From positions 120,908,124 to 120,972,123 of the forward strand of contig NC_083347.1 in the NCBI RefSeq assembly GCF_019175385.1: a stretch of 64,000 nucleotides of DNA, given 5' to 3'. This DNA is from Lycium barbarum (lineage: Eukaryota; Streptophyta; Magnoliopsida; Solanales; Solanaceae). Under the pieces are notes generated by a model. The model saw nothing but the letters and a program-made list of their open reading frames with translations, did not search any database and was not told the DNA's origin. The translations under genes were made by a program, and so were the position numbers. How positions within the stretch are numbered: the stretch's first letter is position 1; every line of letters begins with the position of its first letter. Shown here one piece after another: positions 22,044 to 33,375 of this stretch.

Positions 22044-24446
22044 GATGAGTAGGAAATTTAGGGAAAGATGAGAGTAGGGAATTGTGTGACAATATGGAGA
22101 AGAATGAATGGTATTTATAGATTGAAAATAGGGCCAAAGTATAATTTAAGGAACTTGATGGTTAAAATAAAGTTGACAACAACTAGATTTTAAAGTATCG
22201 AACATAATAAATTTTAGTATTAGAATTTATTTTAAAAATAATTAAAATCCAGCCCGGCCCACTTAGCCCACTATGTACCCCTACGCGGGTAAGGGGTTGG
22301 GCCGGACACCCCTTTCCCTCCTCCAACCCGGCCCACTACCTATGGCCCGGCCCCAGGCCCAACCCCATGTGACCCGCATTTATATGGTCTGGCCCGGCCC
22401 ACTTGACAGGCTTACCCCTGTTAGTACGATTTTGACCGCGGGGATGGGTGGCACGGTTCCATGAGAATTAGAGCGTTAAAGTGAAAAACGTTTGACTGAT
22501 AGTTGACTTTTTGGTAAACGGACCTTTTTTCGGAAATCCGTTGATTTCGACATGTCCAAATGGTGGATTATGACTTGGTGGGATGTTTAGTTCACTTCCC
22601 GAGGCACTCAAAAGCATTTAGGGTTATTGGTTGGAAAGTTGATCTTCGGTCATAGGGCGTTGACCCGATCAAATAGACCTCCGTTGGGAATTCCGAGACC
22701 GCGAGTGACTCCGTAGCATGTTTTTATGTATGTTTGCATATCTGGTTTGCATCTGGGAGGTCCCGGGTGATTGTCAGGTTTGGGAATGAGTTAGTGAAAA
22801 AATAGCATTCTGCTGGTGTCTGCTATCTCGCCGGGGCGAGACCTTGCGCTGTGCAGCGGACCTGCCTCGACGAGGCCTGGTTCGCTGGCGCAAGCTGAGG
22901 GGATTCGTGAGAATTCACTCCAACGGACACAGTGTAGCGATTGGGGAGTCGCTGTAGCGGTCCCACTACCGCTGCGGCGGAAAATGCAGGTCAGAATCCT
23001 ATTTAATGCTAAGTAAAACCCTTTGTTTCCTATTCCTACATTTATTACTCCTAAGTGTCTTTAAGGCGAATTGAAGGGGTTCTAAGCAGATTTTTCTTGG
23101 GGGTAAGTTCTCTAACCTTGATTTCCTTTATTCACCTTTCTTAAGCATGAATCCATGGTAGAAAATCTATAGAACTTAAGGAAGAAGATGGGTTTTGATG
23201 TTTACTTTATCCTTTGATATTTAGTCTTCCAATATGAGATTAATTGATGGATTTGACTAATCTAAGCATGGAATTTGATGAATTAGTGACCAAGAGGCTT
23301 GAATCTTCCATTATAGTTGAAGGATTGAAAGTTGGGTTTATACCCAAATTGGAAGTTTTGACTTGAATGATGAAATTGACCAATTCTTGAGCTAATTTAG
23401 CAATTGGGGAGTAGAATTGAACTTCTAGAACGTTGAGTTACCTATTCCATCTTTGAAATACCCGTTTTACCCTTGTGGGCTCGTTCTCCCTCTTTTACTT
23501 AATTGATTTTGATTCGAACGAATGCATAGCAATATGGGTATCGTTGTTTCCCATTTCTAACTTAGAATTCAATAATGGCTAGACTTTGAGTACTTGGAGG
23601 CTCTTCAAAAGGGCAAGGCTTAGATTTAATTATTCGTGGCTCCAGCTCGACAGCGAGGTAGGTTACGGCTTACCTTTCGGTTAGAATTCAGCTAGCTAAG
23701 CATATGTAGAGGTTAGTTATTGTCAGAGAAAGCATGTTAAGCCTTCGGGTATGAAATTGGGATGGATATTCTTAGGATTGGTATTGTTGACTGATTTGTG
23801 GGCTTGTTGCCTCTTGTGATTTATTGGCTAGATGTCATGTGTTTGATATTAGACTTGTACTTAGTTGTCGTATTGTGATTATGAGATGGTTTTCTCTCAC
23901 TTGTCTTGACATTATCATGGATTGAGGAAAGGATTTGACTTGATATTGATATTGTGATATGTGTCCATGTGTGACATGATTGGGATTGATATGACTCACT
24001 TGATATTGTAATTTGCATTGCATTCATCCCTATTCCCATGAACATTGATATCATCTGTGATTGGTGCTAATGATGATAAGTGAGAATGAAACATCCGTGA
24101 TTCTTGGACATACTTGATAGAGTAGCCATCTCTGGGCTGTGTGCGGAATGGCTAGTGCTATGGAGGTGAAATCCAATTAGGTTGGTTCCATAACGTGTTA
24201 TGTGGGCTTGTTGCTATATTTGTTATATTTGTGACTTGTATTTCCATTTCTTGATATCTCAATTATCGTTGGAAATGGAAGGATAATGAAAATGGCCTGA
24301 AATATTGAAGTGTACTTTATGACAGGTAAGGATGGGATCCTTGATATGATTTACTATCGACGTTGATATCATGCATGACATACACTCTTATTTCATATGA
24401 TGATTTGTTATGAACTTTGATTGGAAATAATGATAAGTGAGAGAAT

Positions 24447-25280
24447 GTAGCCTCCGAGGTCTTTGCCGGAGAGCGTAAAAGAGAGATAAGTGTCTGATGC
24501 CTGAGGTATTTGCCGAGATTAAGGTTGTACAAAGCAAACCGACAAACTGCACAAAATCGATAAATCGAGTCAAACCGAGAAAAAAAAACCGACTAGTGAT
24601 TTGGTTTGACTTGGTTTGGTGTTGAAAAAAAAAAGCCCAACCATAATTGGTTTGGTTTGGTTTTAGCTGAAAAAAGTCAAACCGAACTAAACCGACCTGA
24701 ATTACGTGTATTCGATTTTTAAATATTTTATACGTAAAAATATTTATTTGTAATGTAATTTGTAAATATTTCTTAAATTTTTACATAGGTTTTTGTCTTT
24801 TATCATATTATTTTAAGCTGGAACTTAGAATTTTGAATGCCAATTGGCTTTATATCCTATGGATGTTAGTAACTCAAATAAAGTCTAAATCAAAACCAAC
24901 TCAATACTAGTGCTAACACAAGAACTCCAATTCTAACACTGGGACTATTTTCTTAGGAGACACCTTAGTTATATAGTTGTGTTATTTTCTTAAGAAACAC
25001 CTTAGTTATATAGTTGTTTCTTACTAGGACTAAAGAAATCTTTGAAGTAAAAGTCAGAAGTTTTGTATGAATACTTTTTCGGAAAAAAACCCGAATAAAC
25101 CAACCGAAGTTGAAAAACCCGAATTTTATTGGTTTGGTTTGGTTTATAAATTTAACAACCCAACGCAATTGGTTTGGTTTGGTATTTGAAAAATCCAAAC
25201 CAACCCGGTCTATGTACACCCCTAGCCGAGATAGTAAGAGTGCCCTATGCCCAAGGTCTTTGTCGGGATCGTGAGAGTGG
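24447..25280 (+). repeat. LTR-internal repeat of about 45 bp, split by a hAT element
   Basis: Units of the form gc(c)tgaggtatttgccgagat occur at about 24451 and 24499, and resume after the hAT element at 25225 and about 25250 (gcccaaggtctttgtcggga). The hAT target duplication gccgagat is itself part of the repeat unit. Confidence 0.6.
24520..25224. mobile_element. Non-autonomous hAT element, GGTTTGG-rich
   Basis: The ends are taaggttgtacaaagc and the complement of ctatgtacaccccta, inverted copies with some divergence. A perfect 8-bp target duplication gccgagat lies at 24512-24519 and 25225-25232. Both subterminal regions carry many copies of ttggtttggttt/aaaccgaac, probable transposase-binding sites. 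It is 705 bp long with an AT-rich, non-coding core, nested in the solo LTR. Confidence 0.93.
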
Positions 25281-26124
25281 TACATGGACTTCGCGAGTAC
25301 CCCATGGGTCATGACTCTCAAAATGTGGAGGTTTCTGTCCGTAGTATGTGTGTACGATATGAGACAGTTGGCCGGCGCATTACATAGCACATGCATTCAT
25401 ATCTCTGATTCTGGTTGTTGTATTTATTGTATTGCATGGTGCGTTTCAGCCTTGATTCTTTGGTTGTTGATTCATTTGAGATGTTGTGTATTGGTTAATC
25501 ATTTACCTAGACACTTGATGGATTCAAGGACTAAAGGTTTTTGCCTAGGCTATGACTGTAGACTACTGAGATCTAGTGTGGTCCATATTACTGCTAGTCT
25601 TACGTGGATGTACTTAGTGACTGGCGTGGAAGTGCTTAGTGATTGCCTATTTGACTGCTTGTATGCCTATCTTTCAGTTTCTTTCTTTTATATATGTTAG
25701 CTAATTGTTGTCGGCATATGATGCCTATCAATACGCGTTGTTTATACTGATGCTACCTTGTTGCATTCTTTTATGAGTGCAGAGTTTGCTACAGATTCCA
25801 CTTCAGGACTTCGTGGGTGAGCTCCCGAGGCAGTCAGTTGGAGTTTCCAAGGTGAGCCATGTTCCGATCCGCTGCCCGGAGACTCTTCTATCCTACTATC
25901 TTTATTTCATATCTTGAGATAGACTTGTATTAGTAGCTCTTGTACTATTCAGATTAGATTCCTTGGGTAGTTGTTGTATTCCGCATTACTATCTATTTGT
26001 GATTTTAGACTTCCATTATTTTTATTATTTATTTATGTTGTTGGATGAATCTTTAAGAGACGGGTTCGCCTACCAGGTGAGAAAAAGGTAGGTGCCCGCA
26101 CGACCCATGAGTTGGGTCGTGACA

Positions 26125-26869
26125 CTATGTGGCTTAGCCACCGGTCACAGGAATCACATGACATGTTTAATTAAGGCCACAAATTAATCTTTTTAAGAAA
26201 ATCTTTCTTGAACTCTAAGTCCGAGCAAATTACTCGCTATGGAGGATGGATCATTGTGATCCCTCTTCTCCCAACCATAGATCTCATGTCAAACTTTGAG
26301 AATGGAGAACTTTTATCCAGGGAGCACTTTACTTCTGCCTATTCAGCGAAATCTAAATTAATTTGATCAGTTAATTTCAGATCCAAGAAAATTAAGTAGG
26401 AGATGTGGATATATTTCCTTAATCATTAGTATAAGATTCTTGGGAAAAAAATGAAACCTATGTTTTCTTACTTCAATTAGAAGATCTGAAAAATGGATGG
26501 AAACTAGAAAAAGTTCAGTATTCTGTTATTCTATCCTATCTCTGAATTAACCAATCCATGCAAATAATCTAATAATTTTACATCCGAAATGACTAATTAT
26601 ATATGACCCTTTTTACTGGTCCCCTATTTAGTGGAGAAGGTTTTAGAAACTGAAATGAATCAGAATATATGGTATCATCAATCATCTCTCCCACCCCTAG
26701 CCACCCAAAAATAGCTAAAAGAAAAGGAAAAAAAGATAATAGTACTTTTGGTTCCTCCGTTATTGATAGATTCTGATTTTAATTCCTATAATATCTCATT
26801 AAGTATATTTAACGTTCAATCAATTGAATCGAGCACTATTGATCGCTTTATTAGTGAATATTCACCAAT
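26125..26869. other. Intergenic, no gene recognised
   Basis: Host flank of the solo LTR. AT-rich, without an open frame of note. Confidence 0.4.
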
Positions 26870-27050
26870 TTACCCCAGGCAAAGCTGTTTCCGTGTAACC
26901 TATAGCCATAGGACACATGTTTGAGTCGTGGAATGATCAGTCATTGATATTTATATCAGTATAAATTGCTTATATCACATCCCTTGGAGTGCGGCCCTTT
27001 CCTGGACCTTACGTGACGCGGGATGATTCTTGCACCGAGATGACCCTTAT
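26870..27050 (+). mobile_element. SINE, tRNA-derived
   Basis: ccaggcaaagctgtttccgt, a B-box-like gtttgagtcgtgg at 26919-26931, then catcccttggagtgcggccc, tttcctggaccttacgtgac and gcgggatgattcttgcaccg. This is the same broad family as the fragment at 14763. The ends are approximate. Confidence 0.75.
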
Positions 27051-28237
27051 TGATTAATACAACTCATGTGTTGTATTAAATTTGTATTGCTAGTTCACAT
27101 ATATTAGACAGCAATATAATTCTATGAATAGTCAAATATACCATATTTTATACATGAAGGACTAAAAAAATATTTTAATTAACTGATGGTTAAATATGTT
27201 AAGCATCTATCGCATGGACTAAAAGTAAAATTTTACTAACAACTTAAGGACCAAAAGTGTTATTATGCCCAAAATTATAGCCACAGTTGACCCTGCAAAA
27301 TAATTGAAAGGTCTCGAAATGGTGATTTAATGAAGCTTTCTGGGATTCTCTTATCATAAAAAAAATAATTATTTTATATGGTCTCATTAATTTACAGTAC
27401 AAAAAGAAATGCCTTTGAGAGATAACTATCTTGCTTAGTTAGTGCAACCTAGAAATGCAATTATATTCTATGCTTTGGAAAAAGAGGCATATTTGTGGGG
27501 ACAATTATTCCATCAACCTTGGCCTCTTTCTATTATCTTAATATGTATCTCCCAAAAAAGAGAGAGAGAGAGAGAGGGAGGAGTCACTATTAGAAACTTG
27601 GCGTCAGCAAAATTTGAAGGATTTTTCTGACAAAAAAAAAAAATCATCTTAACGTTATCAGTGAACCAAATTTGAACAGATTCCATAAAAAATTAGCGAC
27701 CTTTTAATAGTGTTTCCGATGAAATTCACAAAAATGTGCTCGTAAGAGACTATTTTGATAGATTTTTGTCCTAGATTATCAACAGTTTTCAAACGAAAAC
27801 ATCGACAGGAAATCCATAGATTTCTAGTAGTGAGAGAAGATATATATTTTGATGAAAAAGTTCATGAAAATCTAAACTATAATCTAGTTGTGAATATAGG
27901 CTTTCCTACTAATATAATCATAACAATGTCTAAGTATCATGGATTTTTTTATAGCTAGTTTAATCTATATATTTAATCCGACATATAGGGTTATGATCTT
28001 CTTCTTTTTCTTTTTTTTAATTGTATTCCATCTTTAGCCTGGCCTCAAATATGCTAATGGCATTTTTCTAATGTATTTTAATGAGTTATCATACTTATAA
28101 CCATCCGAATACGCTTTAGCACATGATGAATAATTTAATTAAGAAAAAGCGTATTTAATCTATTCCAAATTATCAGAAAATTTTATATTCTAGGGATACT
28201 AGTGAGAGGCTTCCACAAAATATGTGCGAATTATACA
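27051..28237. other. Intergenic, no gene recognised
   Basis: AT-rich, with a short (AG)n run near 27558. Frames at 27442-27630 and 27755-27958 have no domain I recognise and look like chance. Confidence 0.4.
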
Positions 28238-28390
28238 CACTACAAAATATAGAAATCAACGGCAGATAAATTTCGTCGCGAAACAATAAAAATCATTCGT
28301 TAATTCAATTTAGTAATGGATCATTAAAAATATATTAGCTACGATTTTTTTTGTGATCGATCTGTAGCTAGTTTTTGTTTTTCTGTAGTG
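28238..28390. mobile_element. CACTA-type MITE
   Basis: Starts cactacaaaatatag and ends tttttctgtagtg, inverted copies with the CACTA terminal pattern. It is 153 bp. No clear 3-bp target duplication, so the boundaries are likely but not proven. Confidence 0.65.
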
Positions 28391-29460
28391 AATTGATTTT
28401 TTGCTCTTCTCCTTCTCTTTCCCTCATGTAATTTTTTTTATATAAAAAAATATATTCCATATAAATTTTAAATAAAATATGAAAAGAAGGAAAAAGATAA
28501 TGAAGCTATATTTATTCGAGAAAGGAAATTGGATTTCAACATCATGCCGACAGAAGAGGGGAACTAAGCCTGGAAACGAGCAAATTGATAGCTGCTTTTT
28601 TTAAAATTTTTAATAAAAAAATTCCCAAACAAAATCATTTCTAAGATATTGTAATTTATTTATTATTTTATTGTACTTTGTTCACACCACCATCATTTCA
28701 ATCTCATTTAATTCGGACCAACTGAAATATTATATTTTAATAAAACAATGATCAGAAAAGTCCAGGAAAATAAAAAATAAAAGAAGATAGAGCAGTGATC
28801 ACTGTAACATTTTTCCAATACATAAATAACCATATAGTACAAAATTCAAAACGATTACACAACTTTATAGCATATTATTATTTTTCTTTCTGTGCATATA
28901 TACATGAAATAAAAAGAACGAAAAAGAAATATAAAAAGCACAGGGTTCAACACAGAGCTAATAACTTCCTTTTAGAACCCTAATGGAGGATAAATGTTCT
29001 TGAAATGAATATTAAAGACATATAAAAGATAAAAAAAAATTGTCCCTTTAACTATACGAAATATTTTAATTTTATTCTTTGTTACACTTTTGAAGCATTC
29101 ATAGCATTGCAGTTACCAGAATTTTCTGCATCTGTCCTTAGTCCTAACATAGCTCCAACATGAAGTATAACATGAAAGTAATTTTGACCCATAGTCAAAC
29201 AGGTAAGTAATTTTGACCCATAGTCAAAAGTAGAACGGTAAGTTCAAATATTTTTCTCCAAAGTATTTGACACTAAAATCGACCTGCTCCATGTTGAAGC
29301 TCTGTTAAAATCAAGAGCAAATACAAATTCATGTGCTAACGGCTAAGGTATAAATAATTCTAAAGTATAAAGAAACATAAAATTGAAATATTTCGTTAGT
29401 ACGTAGAAAGATAAATTTGAACCTTTTTTTTTTTTCTCGAAAATAAAAAGAAAACCACAT
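28391..29460. other. Intergenic, 3' flank of the PADRE gene
   Basis: AT-rich. A direct repeat of gtaattttgacccatagtca lies at about 29176 and 29207. No gene is seen. Confidence 0.4.
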
Positions 29461-30003
29461 TCAACATGATTCACTGACAATCTCAGAGATACTTTCTAGA
29501 TGAGGTCTCCATACTCCAACTCTTCGTCTTCTTCTATCTCTTTGTGTTGACACCTTCTCCGACAAAATCTCACTCAAGTACTGATCATCAGACATTAGTA
29601 AGTTAGTACTGCCCTCATTTTCACGTCCTTCTGACGAAACTTGTCTAGTCTTTTTCTTGTTCCTCGTGGATGATCGAGGACGAGTCTTCGATTTTTCACG
29701 AGGAGCAGAAGAAGAAGAAGACGAAGGCATTGGCATGAGGAAATAAATCTTGCCACGTTGGAGCTCAGCATCAGGAGGGACTATAACAATTTTGGGACAA
29801 ATTTCTTCATTTGATGAACAAGAAGAATATGAAGATGTTGGTTTTTTTAAGATGTGTTTTGGATGAAGTTTCATGATTTCTGAGGCCTTAACATGAGTTC
29901 CACTTATTTCTTCAACTTTACCATTAGAATGAACTATTCTAATTACATCAAGTGCACCACATGGAAGAATACAAGCTATGCAACATCTAATTGCATTTCT
30001 CAT
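29461..30003 (-). CDS. PADRE (DUF4228) domain protein
   Basis: 180 residues from the preferred start at 30003, giving MRNAIRCCIACILPCGALDVIRIVH; a start 12 codons upstream is in frame but adds a segment not typical of the family. The N-terminal block with HSNGKVEEISG and the later KIVIVPPDAELQRGKIYFLMP are the two conserved parts of the PADRE/DUF4228 domain. The middle and C-terminal parts are basic and serine-rich (SSSSSSAPREKSK, RDRRRRRVGVWRP) and probably disordered. Residue 2 is Arg, so the N-myristoylation seen in other PADRE members is not predicted. The family is known for transcriptional responses to pathogens and stress; no enzyme activity is known. Single exon, not linked to its neighbours. 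Confidence 0.93.
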   Translation of the reverse strand: MRNAIRCCIACILPCGALDVIRIVHSNGKVEEISGTHVKASEIMKLHPKHILKKPTSSYSSCSSNEEICPKIVIVPPDAELQRGKIYFLMPMPSSSSSSAPREKSKTRPRSSTRNKKKTRQVSSEGRENEGSTNLLMSDDQYLSEILSEKVSTQRDRRRRRVGVWRPHLESISEIVSESC

Positions 30004-30140
30004 GATGGATTTTAATTTAATTTCTTGTTTCTCTAACACTCTCTCTCTCTCTTTTTTTTTTTTCCTCTCTTTTTATTGAGGATTTTTTGAGAAAGAGAAA
30101 GAAGAAGGAGAAGGGGGAGGAGGAGTGGGGAAAGAAAAAA
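30004..30140 (-). promoter_or_regulatory. Pyrimidine/purine-rich leader and promoter of the PADRE gene
   Basis: Upstream of the start codon the coding strand is almost pure purine: an A-run, a (GA)n run at about 30039-30053, and further GA-rich DNA to 30140. Such GA-rich leaders are frequent in plant promoters and can bind GAGA-type (BBR/BPC) factors. A TATA-like ctatatttt lies near 30139-30147. Confidence 0.45.
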
Positions 30141-30450
30141 TATAGAGAAAGGTAAAGAAGTCTCTTTTGGATAAAAGCTATGATTTTATTATGTGCTTTT
30201 GGGGTTTACCTTTTTCCTTCTCTTTTGGTGGATGCCTCTTCTGTTTCCATTCCTTTCAGGATAGTTAGTATATTTATTGATAGTGCAAGAAAAGTTTTAC
30301 TTATAAGTGTAGTTTTATTTATTATAGTAGATTAGCTCCATATATTCTAGTTTGTTTGACATTATTTTCTTATTAGTCTCTTTAAAAAAGAATGATATAT
30401 ATGTTTCAATACTTAAAAATAATTAATTTTACTCTTATTGAGAAGCTTTT

Positions 30451-30935
30451 TATAGCTAAGGAACTGTAATGAAAAGTTTAAGACCACTAATTTCAAAAGT
30501 CTATAACTGTACAAATATCGTTATATCATGTTTAAGACCACAAGTTTAAAAGTTTTTATTTTTTTCTTAAGCTTTATGTCGAGTCAAGCTTTACCAAACA
30601 GAATAAATGGAGTATAACTTTACAAAGTTACTAAGTATATGCTTATTATAGAAACTTACGTATAAGTAATTTATAAGTGACCTGATTGTGTTATAGCTAA
30701 AGAAGTGTTATGAAAAGTTTACGATCACCAATTTCAAAAGTCTATATCCATACAAATATCATTATATCATGCTTAAGATTACAAGTTTAAATCTTCATTT
30801 CTTTCTTAAACTTTATGTCGAGTCAAGTTTTACCAAATATACTGGAATAAACGGAGTATATCTTTATCAAGTTACCAAGTATATGCTTATTAAAGAAATT
30901 TACGTATAAGTATTTTTTAAGTGATTTGATAATTG
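30451..30935 (+). repeat. Tandem duplication, two units of about 241 bp
   Basis: tatagctaa starts both units at 30451 and 30692. Shared blocks include caatttcaaaagtctata, tttatgtcgagtcaagt, aagtatatgcttatta and tttacgtataagtatt-like sequence. About 85 per cent similar by eye. The units look like fragments of a Stowaway-type MITE pair (gaataaatggagtata). Confidence 0.85.
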
Positions 30936-32042
30936 TGTAAATATTTCTGACTTTATTTATGTGTGAACTTAAAGGCAAAACTGAAATTACTTGCTGAGTG
31001 GTGAAATATATGCCACTAGTAATATATTAATCTCACCTCATTATGTACTTCCCCTTTGGATCCATAAATCAAGATTCTTTTTCCATGAACACCTTTCCCA
31101 TAGGCCATAGCCCTCCATTAGTTCAATAATGTGAGTTGGCTGGTTAAGTATGCAAAATTTGGGACCCAGGGGGCATATGCCTTACTGGTGACACAAGTTT
31201 ATCCATGATTGAATTGCCAAGTCAGCTCAAAGTGGGGCTCACAGTTGCTGAAAGGACAGGTGTCTCCACCAACACTTGACACTTGTCAACAGCTGGATGG
31301 TTGAATTCTCCTGGTTGGAGTAGGTGAACAGGCTAACTACACAGTAGGCCACTATGGTCCTTGTTTTGGAAATAGCCAAAGAGAAAGGGCGATGAATGGG
31401 AAAAGGTTTTGGTTACAGCCTATAAGTTCATTAGCTCAATTATAGCATTATTTTCTTTTTAGTTAGTTAAAAAGAAAATAACAGTAATTTGGAAATAAGT
31501 TAATTAGTTTTCTCATATTATTATTATTAGTGAGAATCTTTTATAGTCACATCAATATTATGAAATGTTTAAGATTATAAGTTTTAAGAAATTTATAACC
31601 GACACAATTGTTGCAACATGCTTATGACCACAAATTTTTAAAAATTCATTTCTTTGTTAAATTTACAATTTATTCAAACTTTATCACATAAATTAGAACA
31701 AAGGGAGTCACGTCTTCTTTTAGTAGCCACTTTCTTCCACTTACTAATTTAAATAGACGAGATAATAAGTTTTTTATTCTACGATCTTGCATCAAGAATT
31801 ATCATGTCCATGTCGATAGGAGACTAATCGAAAAATCAGAATTTCTTACGGACTTCCCATCATAAACCTGTCGAAATTGTATTCGTCGCAACTACTTTCG
31901 ATGGTGTTTCCACCATAAATCTCAGGACGGAAATGTTCATCCAAAATTTTGATATTTTCATCAAAGTGAAATTAAAGAGAAAGAAAGAGAAATTGGACCA
32001 TCTTTTTCAAGAAAAATATTCATTTTTCTCTTTATTTGTTGG

Positions 32043-32075
<33 letters not shown>
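32043..32075 (+). repeat. (TTA)n microsatellite
   Basis: About eleven TTA units without interruption. Confidence 0.95.
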
Positions 32076-32602
32076 TTTGTGGAAATGCAATAGTACATAG
32101 AGAGATCTTCTTTTGAGACTAGTTTTTATCTGTCAATATCTCCAAGCAAAGTCAGGTGGGATGTTGTTTTCATGGGAAAGTGAGGTGTTAGATGGGCCCT
32201 TTTACTTATCTGAAGCGTCAAGTATAATAGATTATAGTTCATAGAGTAATGTGAAATATTTGCTTGTCCTATTTCCCAAATATATATATTATAACTAAAA
32301 TGTCTAGCAACAAAACCATGTGCTTCTTTCCTATCATTTACCAAAAAGTTCCAATATTCAAGAGAAAAATAAATATGCTCCACTATATACCATATCTCAC
32401 ACTTGGATATTCAAGATTTGCCCTTTGAATTAGAAGATTCTTCAGATCTAAGTTTTCCAACAGTATATAGTATATACTAAGCATTTGGACATAGATTTGG
32501 TTAAAAGCTTTAAAAAAATGAGTTTTTAAAAATTGAAAAATGATATTTGAAAGTCGAGAAACTGGTCAAAACCAACTTATCTTAGAAACTAACCAAAACT
32601 AA

Positions 32603-33375
32603 GGGTAAATATCTCAAAAGGTCATTGAATTTTGAGAAATTATGTAGTAAAGTCATTAAACTTTGCCACGTATCAATAAAATCACTTAACTTTGGCTTAT
32701 TATCTCATAAAATCACTCAACTACATGTCATCAAAAAAATCTGACATGACAATATTAATTAATTATTTTATGTCATGTAGACGTGGGCCACATAATAAAA
32801 TAAAATAAATCCATATCTTTGCCTACGGATTGACCCTCATCCAAAGTACAACTTTAGAGCAATTTAAAAAAAAAAAAAAAAGTAATGCCACATAAATCAA
32901 AATGGAGAGACTATAATACAATAGCTTTAATTCAGCGCACAATGGCAAAGCCACACTGGACCGCAAGTTCTAAGGGTGATCAGTTGAATTTCTTTTTCTA
33001 AGAAATTATAGTGTTCATAGGTGAATTATTTTGTTATGTATATTTATCGATTGTTGAATTTCATTAACACAAAGAAAACTTCTAACGTAATGCAAAAAGG
33101 ATTCAATGAATATTTATGTATGTTTTGACCAATTCATCTACCATGACCCTCTGATAAAGATATGAATTTATTTTATTTTATTGTGGGGCTCACATCTACG
33201 TGACATAAAATAATTAATTAATATTTCCATGTCAGATTTTTTTAATGACATATGTAGTTGAGTGATTTTATGAGATAACAGGTCAAAGTTGAGTGATTTT
33301 ATTGATATGTAGCAAAATTTAATGACTTTACTACATAATTTCTCAAAGTTTAATGACCTTTTGAGATATTTACCC
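32603..33375. mobile_element. Mutator-like MITE with about 230-bp inverted ends
   Basis: Left end gggtaaatatctcaaaaggt, right end accttttgagatatttaccc. The arms match for more than 200 bp, including actttactacataatttctc and ttttatgtcatgtagacgtg types. A 10-bp target duplication ccaaaactaa lies at 32593-32602 and 33376-33385. Long arms plus 9-10 bp duplication indicate a Mutator-like element. No coding core. Confidence 0.93.

Larger units (their letters stand above)
21219..22414 (-). mobile_element. Non-autonomous hAT element carrying a transposase 5' exon
   Basis: The ends are inverted: taagcctgtcaattggg at the left, and cccacttgacaggctta at the right. A perfect 8-bp target duplication cccctgtt lies at 21211-21218 and 22415-22422. 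Both subterminal regions are full of ggcccggcc/gggtcggg motifs, as in many plant hAT elements. It is 1196 bp long. It codes only the BED-finger exon of a transposase on the minus strand. It sits 54 bp inside the solo LTR. Confidence 0.95.
21165..26124 (+). mobile_element. Solo LTR of a long-LTR retrotransposon, with two nested hAT elements
   Basis: It starts tgtaatgatcc and ends gggtcgtgaca (TG...CA). It is flanked by a perfect 5-bp target duplication, ctatg at 21160-21164 and 26125-26129. There is no gag, pol or primer site inside, so recombination between two LTRs has removed the body. Without the nested elements the LTR is about 3.0 kb. A second member of the family starts at 58814. Shared blocks include ggtaaacggaccttttt, cctccgttgggaatt and ctatc..cggc.gatgatgcct. 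I assign it to LTR retrotransposons only; with no coding part the superfamily is unknown, though Ty3/gypsy is likely. Confidence 0.93.
30141..32602. other. Intergenic with a 241-bp tandem duplication and a decayed Stowaway-like MITE
   Basis: No gene is seen. About 31555-31710 resembles a worn Stowaway copy (ends near tttatcacataaattagaac and aaagggagt). A (TTA)n run lies at 32043-32075. Confidence 0.5.

Noticed and set aside
25284..25700. 138-codon frame in the solo LTR
   Set aside because: Cysteine- and leucine-rich chance frame within LTR sequence; not shared with the second LTR as an open frame.
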